DNA of 64,000 nt from Episyrphus balteatus (Eukaryota > Arthropoda > Insecta > Diptera > Syrphidae): positions 124,676,551-124,740,550 of the forward strand of contig NC_079135.1 in the NCBI RefSeq assembly GCF_945859705.1. The letters run 5' to 3'. Each line of letters opens with the position of its first letter. Position 1 is the stretch's first letter. Made by a program: the position numbers and the translations under genes. Under the pieces are notes generated by a model. It was not told the origin of the DNA. It did not search any database and worked only from the letters and a program-made list of their open reading frames with translations. Shown here one piece after another: positions 31,501 to 43,500 of the stretch.

Positions 31501-34500
31501 TCGTTTTTGATTGGCATTTGCATTTCTAGAGTCAAGGGTGGAAGGAATGTGTTGTGTAGATGAAACTATCAACCCTCGACCATATATTTTTAGTTTTAAT
31601 ATCTTTTTCTAAAGAAAGCGACTTATGCGATGCTAAAATTTTTTAGCAAATTTACAGTTTGTGGCTTTATTGGTAGAAAAGCAGCGGGTGTCATAAATAA
31701 CCGGAAATATAAAAAACAAAATTTGAATCGAATCTAAATTTTTAAGTTCTAAATATGAACTGTCTTCAGGAAGCTGGTTGCGAACTACTGAGGGATATAC
31801 TCTTTTTAGTAGCATTGAAAACTTTTGTGTTCGTAAACTTGAATTTAGCTTAAGCTTCATAAGAATTAAGTTAAGGTAATCAATTTGGAAGGCACATCAA
31901 CAATGATTTATTATTATTTATTTAAATGAGAAATGTTGATTTTAAAGTTGGACCAACAAATTTTGAAACTAATTGGCTCTTTCAATTGAGTTGCACCAAA
32001 CCGATAAAAGCTGCGTTCTTTTGGGGGCATTTATCTACTGCTTAGTACTTAAAGTTGCTTTCAATTACTATTGCTCTATTGAAAATGTAGTTCAAAGTAG
32101 CTTTAAGTAGGATAACTGAGAATTCAATATCGATTTCTAATCTGGTTATGAGATTAAACAGAGAAGGGTTATTATATCCAGCAATGTTGGGTCAATCAAA
32201 GAATGCCCAGTTACAGTTATGAAACTTTCTCAATATTCAATATTTTTCTTGAATGAAAAGAGGACAATGCCTAGGCTGACACACCCTGCACTTTCTTCTA
32301 AAATTTAAAGAATATTTGGGATTTTTTGTTTATACCGACATTGTTGGGAGAACGAAGAGAGTTTTTACTGGAACTTTCAAACGGAGAAGATTTGTTGGGG
32401 TCCGAAAAATGATAATAAAAATCTGAGAGAACTATCATCCGCAAACCAAATAATTGCGAAGAGAAAAAAAGATAAAATGGAACGCTTGGACAAATCAACG
32501 TTTATTTTGTTGGTGTGTCCTAATTTACTCATAAATCCAGTATGGCAAGTATTGAACGGATCAAAAGGTATTCTTATTCAACGAAGAAGAGGTTCATCAT
32601 TTCCAAATTATCGCATTTTCGATAAAAAAAATCTTAGTGTGAAAATATTTAGTGTACTTTCAGTCACTGAACACCTTCTTTGAATTAAATATGTAGTTAG
32701 TTTGCTTTGGAAAGAGAGGGGCTATTTCAATTTATCGATAGTTCCAAGCTGTTTGATTTCTCATTGATGGGTAACGGTTCTGGAGCACTAAGCTTTTATA
32801 TTTTATCATAAGTTAGCAGAATAAAAGGTTTAATCACATGGTAAAGTTTATCTTGGGAATATACGTATGTACGTAGAAGTAATGCCTTACCTTTAGAATT
32901 CCAACACAATCACATGTGATCGTCATATCCGATTCTGGCTTAAAATCAATTTCAATTATCATAGTACCATCGACTTTCTTCTCATTGCACTGTGTTGAGT
33001 TCTTCCCGGCTACCTTGCATGCTTGATAAAACATATGTGGCGCTACACGACCAATATCTGTTCCAATAAATACTTGCAACAATGCTGGTTTATTATAGCC
33101 AACCATTCGAACAATTGGAAAACCATTTCCACTGCGATCTTTCACAGCACCCCGGCTTCCTTCTGTTTGATATCTATATTAAAGAAATAATATAAATTAT
33201 AGCATTCAAATGATAAAGGGTATGATGTTATAACACAGTACACAGTACTGTGATGTTATAATACCTTGCTCTATGTTGTTGTTCAGGTTGTGACAATATT
33301 TCCAATTGCACACGACCATTTGATGATGTGGCAACATTATTGAGTGATGCTGCTGGCTGACGTTTGTGTGCAACACGAGGTGCTGATCTGGCACCATTTG
33401 AAATATATCTGCAATAAAATGGAAGAAGAAATTGGGGTTAATAAGAGAAAGGATTATTGTTTTTTTTTTTTTAATGGATTAACTAATAATAAAATAAAAA
33501 TTGCACACCATGCTGAGAAGCGCATACACTTTTAAAAGGTTTGCATTGAAAATTCGAAGCTTCTATAAGACTTTATTTGGTTAAGGTATTTTTTTGTTTA
33601 AGTTTTTTAAGTTTGGGGCTTGGTTCTGAACTTTTAGAGATTTTTTCAGGATATTTCTTTAGGAAATAAGTTTAGGAAATAAATTTCTTCAGAAGATTTC
33701 TTCACAAAATTTTTTCTGAAGAGTTTTTTAGTAAAATTCTTCTGCAGATTCTTCTGACAACTTTTTTTCTTCAGCAAACTTCTTTAAAAGATTGCTTCAC
33801 GAAAATTCTTCACAAGATTTCTTGAGGAAACTTCTGCAGAAGACTTTTTAAGGAAACTTCTTCAGAAGGTTTTCTTAATTCAACTTCTTCAGAAGTTTTT
33901 TTCAGAATACTCCTTCAGTTAACTTCTTCAGAAGACTTCTTCAGGAAACTTTTTCAGAAAACTCTTAAGGAAACTTCTTTAGAAGATTTCTACAGGAAAT
34001 TTCTTTAGAATGTTTCTTCAGGAAACATGATTGCTTCAGGAAACTTCTTCAGAAGTTTTCTTAAGGAACTTCAGGAATTTTCTTCAGAAGACTTCGTCAG
34101 GAAACTTCTTCAGAAGATTTCTTCAGGAAATTTCTTCAGAATATTTCTTCAGGAAACTTATTTAGAAGATTGCTTCCGGAAACTTTTTCAGAAGTTTTCT
34201 TCAGGAATCTTCTTCAGAAGGCTTTGTGAGGAAACTTCTTCATAAGATTTTTTAATTTTTTTTTTTAATTGAGTTTGATAAAAAAGTTATTTTCAATCTT
34301 AATATGTTTTTTTGAATAAAATCGAGAACAAAATGGACTTAAGGCCAAACAGTGAAAACCCCTAAACAACCACTATCCCCGTTATTGTATAAAAATATAT
34401 CATGTGCACAAATAAAGTCTTATCGCAGCTTTTAAGCGTATAATGAGTTAGTAATGAATATGAAATGAGTATAAATCTTTTGTATTTGTTAAATTTTTAC

Positions 34501-37500
34501 TTGCATACAGATTTGAAAGTGTAAAGAAAGAAAAACAACAGTCAGAATTGATCTATACGAACAATAACAAAATAAATAAACAAAAAAAAAAAAAAAATAA
34601 ACAAATTGATCAATTAGAAAAAATCTATTGTTGTGGTATTTTTTTTTTTTTGGTAAATATCCTTACTTTGTTGTTGGTTGAGGTTGTGGTGGTGGCACAT
34701 AAGCATTATGATTATTATTGATTGTTGTTGATATAGTTGCCGAAGCAGCAATTCGACTTATGAATGCATCTTCACTGCAGGCATCATCATTATCTAGTTC
34801 AACGACTCTTTCGATCTTTTTACGTTTGGCTCGATATTGTATGCGATTCTGAATGGAGTGATGATTTGGTATGATTGTGTATGTTTCATCAGAGTCATCC
34901 GTACCGATTTCATCGTGCTGCTCAGCATCGTTACGAGTTGATCTATGTATAGTGTAAATAATTTTTTGTTCGGTTTTGGTGTTTTTGTTTTTATATATGT
35001 ATAAATTTTTTTAAATAAAACAAAAAAAAAAAAATAGTAAAAAAAAAATACAACTTTCTTTATCTCTCAGAAATATCAGTGGGTTTTATTGAATGAGCAG
35101 CTATTGATTAAGGTAGAAATTGAGTGTGATAGAACAAAGAAAGAATAATATTATGTAGAGGTCTAGATTGAGTCTGATTAATATGAAATATGATGTATGA
35201 ATATTGATAGGCTTTTTTTGGTTTTTCGTTTTCTTTTATTAAACAAAATCATTTATCAGATATTTATTCTTAATTAATATACAAACAAATTATGTTAATT
35301 AATTCTTCACATCATTTTTGTTTTTTTTTTTTGCTTATCAGTGTATATTTGTTGAAATATGCTAATTAGATTTAATCACGTAGGCTTTTTAGTTTGAATT
35401 ATACTCATATAAATTGGTAAGGCAAGATATTAAGTTTATTTTAAAATGGTAATGAAATTCGAATGAAATTTATTAGTGCTTTTATTATGTTAACAACAGA
35501 GGTTTCAAGGCAATAAATAAAACGGTTTAAGTTACAGCTAGAAAGATCAAAATATTTAATATCGAAGAGTTTTTTATATTAAATTGAGTCAAAATTACTA
35601 TTATGAATTAAACAGGAATGTAAAACTACAGGATAAAATGACGGTTCCGCTAATGTATCATGTCGGACAAAGAATAGCAAAGATGGACTCATGTCGTGAA
35701 CGTGACTTTCTCATATAAGAGGGAGTAGAGCATCTTCGTCATAAAGAGCTTTGGGTGATCGGTGTCCAAAAAGCCACATATCACAGGAAAACTCATCATA
35801 AGCAGCTTTCCAGGTGAATTTCTTTTATGGATCTTCTCTTAGGAAGGGACACTTTTTAGTTGTTGTTTTATATTTTTGTTTATTAATTGTTTTTGTCAAT
35901 GATTTCATTTACATTCTTATGCATAGTTTGAATCAACTATATCAGAAAAATTACTCTTGAAGCTTTGAACGTAACTGCTAGAATTTGGAATTGGCTAACG
36001 TGTGCTGTACATGTGCAGCTTGTTTATGTACGAAACAGTACGCAAAGGAAGAGAGGTTGAATGATCGTTTCAAGGTGACCAGGGTATTGAAATTTCTTGA
36101 CGATTTTTTAAAATATCGTATTTTTGAGTTGATTCAAACTTTTTAGTAGCCGACTCATACAATTTCATCTTTAAACTTTCAGAAAAAACATATTTCTGTA
36201 TTTAAAAAAAATGTTTTCTTTTAAAAATCTATTTTTTGATTATGTTTCCGAGCTTAGCTAATAATTCATTAAGTTCGCATTAAAGATTAATATATATAAA
36301 TATACATAAACTGTGGTTCTGTACTTTTCACTTAGTCTGGAGATCAATTTTGATAAAGGTGGAAACTTTTTGAATTTACCCAGATTTCTTAGATTAAGTT
36401 TATATTTTTAATTAAATACTTTAGCAAATTGAATTTATCAATTTGAAAAATATATTTATGTTTTTGCATATTAAAATAACATTTTATAGGTCGATAAAAA
36501 TGTTCAATAATAAAAAAAAAATATTTTCGGAAAAGTTGAATAGGAAAGTGCAGATTTATCATTAAAAACGAATGAATTTAATTTAAATCGTAAAAATTTA
36601 AATAGCAAAATACAAACGAGAAATTAAAAAGCTTATACCATGAGATTTTTTTTTATCGGATTAATAAGCCTGTTGGTTTAGGAAATTTAATTGAATTGAT
36701 TTATTAAAAAGAACTGAAAAGAACTGAAATGTTCAAGCATTTGATTATAAAAAGTTGAATTTGATTTGCAAAATTATACTTTTTATTTCCGAAAGATGAA
36801 TAAATCTTTAAAAAAACAAAAAAAAAAAGGAATTTAGAAGAGCAAAACTCGATAATATAAAAGAACACGTCTGTTCTTTTGAGCTAGAAACATTAGCTGT
36901 GAAATTATTCTAAAATTTAGGTTAGGTTTAATAGAATGAGGCTTTTATCCCTCGTACTCAACCTAAGGCTATAGTGAAAAAATTAGTGAACATATTCAAT
37001 TTCTAATACTTGAAGGGGAAGAAGAAATTCAAATCAAAATCGTTACATAATATACGACTTTTTATCGAAAATAATTAAAATAAATTTGCCTTCGATAATG
37101 GCAACAAACGTAAGAAAAATGAATGATTAAGCTATGAAAACATTGTTTTTAAATACATAACTTAATTTTATAATGTAACTTTTAAAAACCATGTTTGTTC
37201 AATCATTAAATCATAATCATAGATGTAGGCCAATGCTATAAGTTCAAAAGTCAAGACTATTTTTTTTTTTACAATTTGAAATGTACAATAATTATTATAC
37301 CCTAACATTATCTAACAGACAAACATAGAAAAAACAACAAAGCCGGCATTTGTTTATTTTATTATTATTATTGATGACCTATTACAATGCAATCTGAACA
37401 TTTACGGCTAATTAATTTGCGTATGTAAATACAATTTATTGATTAAAACATCATAAAACTGAAAGCACATCATTTATCAGCTGGTTACTCTCTTTTGCCG

Positions 37501-40500
37501 ATTACAAGCAAAAACCTCAGGAAAAAATTGCATTTTACTTAATTCATCTGTCTTCTTTATAAGAAATTATTATTTTTTTTCTATAAATAATTCACAATAA
37601 GGTAACCCCACAAGCTCTACAAGCTCATAACAAATTGTGATAAGATGTGGTTTAAAAGTTTATATTGATAAGAATTTTATTTTATAAAGCAAATTCTCGT
37701 TTAGCTTTTTAACTGATCTTTTTACCATGACCTAAAAAAAATTAAATAATCCGTCTCATCCCAATGTCATCGCTAAACCGTTTACAGCTTTAAAAAAGTG
37801 TTTTTCAAGTTTTGAATCAGAAAGTGATTAAGAGATTAAAATGTCAAATTCAATTGAATTAAACACTCAAAAATATAATTAACTGCTATTTGCTCTTCAG
37901 TACTCAACAAGTAGCATTGGACAATTTAATTAATAAATTCGATTAATATTGCTAATTACATTTTTTATAAGACATCGATTAGGTATTTTTTGATTAATAG
38001 AATTTAGTTTTAATGGTTAATTAAGTCTTAAGTCTTAATCAAGTGTAATGACAGACACCCTTGAAGGTATCAATATAAAACTTTAACATTTTGATAGGGA
38101 AAGTTACGTGCTTTTTTAGTCCAAATAGTTTGATAAACCAACTACGATTGCTGGCTGAATATTATAACTACCATTTTATTGGTAATAGTCGATTCAAAGT
38201 TCACACGTCTCCAATATAATAATTTCTTTGTGGACTGTGGAGTGTGGATTCAACAAATTCTTTTGCGAGACGTGTGGAAATACATTTGCGCATTGGTAAC
38301 GGGTGTAACTACTATTGGATATTGTTGCACACCTTACCACAAATTTACTGTAGATTGAAAACAAATTCGCTAAGAAACAGTTCAAACTCATAATGCTGAT
38401 AGAGTCGCTGGAAGAAAGGTGACATTTGAAGAATAAAAATAATGGTTTTCAAAAAGCTGTTGCTATCGGGAAATAATATTATGAAGAACCAATAAATAAA
38501 TTTCAATTGGTTAAATAATTTCAGCAAATATGGATTTTGGATTAATAAAATACCATCAAGCATAAAACTGATAGCTGACAAATGGAAACGGGTTTATAAT
38601 AATAAATGTTGATTTAATTATAGTATTTTTAACTAATTATTGTTTTTTTTTTTTCTGTTTTAGAGCTTACCACTGAAATCTATTTTATTGGAATAATTTT
38701 ATTTAAACTTCAAGGACCGATATTAAAAAAACTTCAAATTTATGAGTTGCGATAGTAATAACTAACCTCAATTTTGAATAATCGAAAGTTTTAGAAGACC
38801 CAACCAGCAGCGTTTAGAAAGGATACATTTTGAAGTGTTTACTTTACATGATTAAATAACAAGACACCTAAAAAAAAAACAAGGACTTAAATGTAAATGA
38901 ATAATCTGTTTAAGCTATTTTATAAAACAAATGGTTTTCGAAAAAATATTTTTGGTCATTATTTCGAATATTCAATACAAACAAACCAAAACTTGAGTTC
39001 AAAACTCTGATTCAATAGCAGTTTTAAGAAATCAGACGATTTTTAACTTGCTCACAAGCAATCATACTTTGTGAATGAATGCATAAGGTATTTGTTTTGT
39101 AAATAATAGTTTTGACAAACTTGAAATCAGCAAAACAAAAATTATTATTGAATAAGGAATGAAAAATGCAACCAATGAAATCGGTATATATTTTTTTTTT
39201 TCAAATGTAGTGGCATAGGTATGCACAAGCAGGTAAAGTGCTATTTTCTAGTATATATTTTTCCAAAACAGTTTGAGTTAGAAAATAATGTTTTTGCACC
39301 ATAATGTAAAAAAAATTTGCGAACTATAACGTTACCCAATTTTATGGGTAATCTGAATTAAATGTTTTGAAAAGAAGGGGAAAAATACTCCCTCGGAATG
39401 CTATGGGAGAACATTTTGTTTTGAAAGATTTAAATTGAACGAATGAGGTGCTTGAAGTAAAATGGAATGTTTTGAAACTTGTATTAATACATTCATTGCA
39501 GACCTTTAAATTGTTTATCGTGTAACTGTGAAAAATTCTAAATTTCTTCAAAGATTCTGAACAATTAAAATGTTCTTTGAAAGTACCAAAACGTTCGTAA
39601 ATACATCTTTGGCACCAAAAATTATACTTCGCTTTTGTTCTAGATATTCAGAAGAAACTTTTTATATGAAATAGTTGTTGAAATGTACAGAATTGTCTTG
39701 AATAGAGTAGATATCTAAACTGGGTATATTTTCTGCTAATCATTTCACATAAAACTTATTTGTTGTTAGATTTCTCCACCTTAATTAATTGAGTACAAAT
39801 TTTGACCATTGTAAACTTTACCAATTCCCAATTGAAAATCTACTCTTTTTTTTAAGGCGGTTAAAAACTATTTACTTACATTACTAGTATCATCAGCCGC
39901 AATCTGTTGGAGGAAATTGATTCCTCATGAGTGGATGATTAGTAGATTAACTTTATAACTACAATCCAAAAATAATATTCACCTCGAGAAGATATTAATA
40001 TGTATATAGTTGTAGTACTAGATTTCTACTCATGAGTATAGTCTACCTCCTTTCAAGAAACGCAGGCATTGTAACATCAACCACTGTAAATAAAGTTGAT
40101 ATAAATAATAATTTATCTGACTTTTTGTCAACTACAAGGGGAGTCCCGCAAGGGTCAATTTTGGGCCCTCTTTTGTTTTCATTATACATCAACGAACTTC
40201 CTAACATTGTAAGGTATTGTAATATCTGTATGTACGCTGACGATGTGCAGTTGTACCTTAGCTGTCCAGTTGGTCTCATTGAACATCACGTTGCTTGTAT
40301 AAACGAAGACTTGGAGAGCATTTCACGTTGGTCTCAATATCATGGCCTCTTATTAAACCCTTTAAAATCAAATTGTCTTGTCGTTTCACGAAAACCATTA
40401 GATTTATCTTACTTTCCTTTGATTGTACTAAACAATATTCCAATTCCATACCCCGAGACAGCTAGAAATCTGGGTATTCTCTTTAATCGCAGTCTAACAT

Positions 40501-43500
40501 GGGATAATCATATAAATGCAGTTATTGGTAAAACATATGGTGCTTTACGATCCCTTAGGGCGACTCAGTCTTTTACCCCTATCAAAACTCGAATTATGCT
40601 GGTGAAAACATTGATAGTGCCAATTCTTACTTATGGGTGTGAAATATATAGTTCGTGCAGTTTTGAAAGCAAGCGTCGATTAAATGTTGCTTTCAACAGC
40701 TCAATTCGTTATATATATGGTAAACGTAGATATGAACATATTTCAGCATTATCATTTGGGCTATTCAACATGACATTTAACAGTTTCCTGGAGCTTCGTA
40801 CCCTCTTTCTGTTTTCTGATATCTTGCTGACGCATGAACCCCACTATCTGTATGAAAGACTACAAATGGCCTCGTCGAGTAGAACCCATCAACTCATTCA
40901 TCTACGATACTCATCCTTAACATCGGAACGTCAGTTTTTTATAAATAGTGTTCGTCTATGGAATAATCTTCCACGCGATATCAGAAGAATCGAAGATGTG
41001 CGAAAAGTGAAGAAAGAAATTAAAAATTATCTATCATCTTAAAACGTTTGAACAGACAAGTAACCTACAAACAAGTAATGTTTAATCTTTATTTAAAATG
41101 AACTTAATTTACTTTAGAAAAATTTTTTTTAACTATTTTGTATTATCCTTATATATTTGTAATAATAGCTTCTCACTAGCTTATAAGATATTATATCTTA
41201 CAGTGTTAAGTAAACGAAATAAAATTGAATTGAATTGAAAAAAAAAAAAAAATATTTATATGATTTGAACGGGTAATTTAAGGGGGGAAATCCCTCCGAA
41301 ATTTTTTATTTTTGCATTATTTTTTTTTTGCGTAATAAATTTATTTATCAACCGAAGAAACTATTTTCAGTGGTCTTAGCCTTAAATGAAGCCTCAAAAA
41401 TGCCTAGATAGTCCCGAAACCAATGCGCTCCGAACCTACCATAGTACGAAAACGAAAACTTTAAACGCTTTTTTTTCGAAACTAGTTTTTTTCCGCGCCG
41501 TGCAATGTAACTCAAAAACTAATGAAGCTATCGACTTGAAATTTGAAGCAAATTACTCCTTAAATCATTGGCCACAACATGAACCTAAAAGTTGAATAAA
41601 ATTTGTACAGTAAATATTTTTTTTAACTACTTCTTTGTAAAAAAAACATGGTTTTTTTCGTTTTTTTGATTTCTAATTTTTATTTTTCATTTAAAAAAAA
41701 TAAATTTAGGTTCATGCAATGTGTACTAATATCATCTAACGGAAAAAAATTTCTTTTTTGAGTTAAGATGATTTCCTGGACCTGTACATTGCACGGCGCA
41801 AACTAGAGGCGTCAACTTTGAAAGTCTCCAGAGCCGCCATTTTGTTATTTTTTCATTTCAAAAATTTTTTTTTCAATTCTTGATAATGTCAGTAATATTT
41901 TGTCTTTTTCCAAATTTCAATAAGTGCTTTCAGTTTTTCATAAAAAAATAGTGAAAAAGGTGTCGTCTGGAGGGATTTCCCCCCTTAATGATGAAATTCC
42001 TTTTGAAATTACTTTTTATTGTCTGAATAGTGTTTTGAAAAAATAAAAATTGTTAAGCACATCCAGAGGTGAAAACCTCGATAACCTGACAGGTCAATTC
42101 TAGGACCACATTTAAAATTAATGCATACACAATCTTTAGAAAAATATGATTTGTTTCCGGCAACAAAATTTGTTGTTACCTGTGTTTTTTTTTCAGCAAA
42201 TTTTGCATTTTATTATTTTCATAAACATTGAAGATTCATAATGTGCAATGAGATTTATCTGATTCCAGACAGAGAGTCAACGTGTTGACCGAAATCGGTG
42301 ATAACCCAATTCTAGCTTTACATTTTACTGATTTGAAGTAATTCGAAAAATATGTTTTTTTTTATTTTGAAATAGTTTATTTTAATTTTTTGTTGTTGTT
42401 TTTTTTTTTTTTGGGTCACGGTACAGTATTCTACGTCAGACAAAACTAATTTTAATACCTTGAGACAATATAAGAAACATAAACTCATCCCCGTTAATTA
42501 TGCCGGTTAAATGATTGGATCTAAATGAATCTAATTTAACTTCATGTATGCTAATAAGAGGACGTTAAATAGATAATTTAAATATAAAAATCCAAAATGG
42601 CTTGCTGCCGATGACAAATTTATTGGCTTACAAACAGGTATTTTAAATTGTTTTATTTTTTTTTTTGCTATGAAACGGATTATTATTTTAATAATGGGGT
42701 AGTCCCAAAGCTTAACATAGTTTTATTTTAGAGTTTTTTTTTTTCTATATACATACATATTTGTGAATATAAATTGTTTTATTAAAACTTATCTTAACTT
42801 CAAATCGTAGCGCTGAAGGTGGACATGTTTTTTTTTTTTTAGAAAGAGAAACAAAATATATTTTAACAATCCACCTGTTCAGAGAAAATTAACATATATA
42901 AGCAAGTAATATGGTCACCTTTTAAAGAGCGTTACAAAATGTTTACATAGTACGAGTGTTCAAGAGAGATCTTTGCTCTCAAAGACTTAATAAAACATAT
43001 AAAACGATTAATCGTTAAATATATTTAGCTTATGGGTCTAAGAATTTGGTTAAACTTTAAATAATACCTATGTCTTTCTTAAGATTTATATAGAAGTCAT
43101 GAAAATTATTATTCTTAAGCTTACACAAAAACACATCATTAAAAATGTTTCAGTGTTTTTTATTGTTATTGAATGTGTTGTATTGAATAATAATTTCGAT
43201 CGTAACAAATATTTTGCATATAAAGTAATCGAACTTTTTTCGTACAAATCAAATGTATGCCAAAAAGTGTTCTCAGAATAAATTACAACTTGAACTCTTA
43301 TTTCAAACTTCATTGGAAAAAATTGAGAGTAAGGAATATTCTTTTATTTTTGTTCTTTTTTAAACTCTCGATGACTATACTATTTTTTGTATTAACAATG
43401 TGACGGAAGTCATCACTTCGTTCGAAAAATTTTGGTTAAAAATTTGATAACCCTTTTCGAGAAGTTCTAGGAATTCATTAGTTACAGTTTATTTTTAATA

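Noticed and set aside
34027..34245. Plus-strand frame of F/R/K/L/E/S repeats
   Set aside because: It is produced by the minisatellite unit; no start context or homolog supports a gene.
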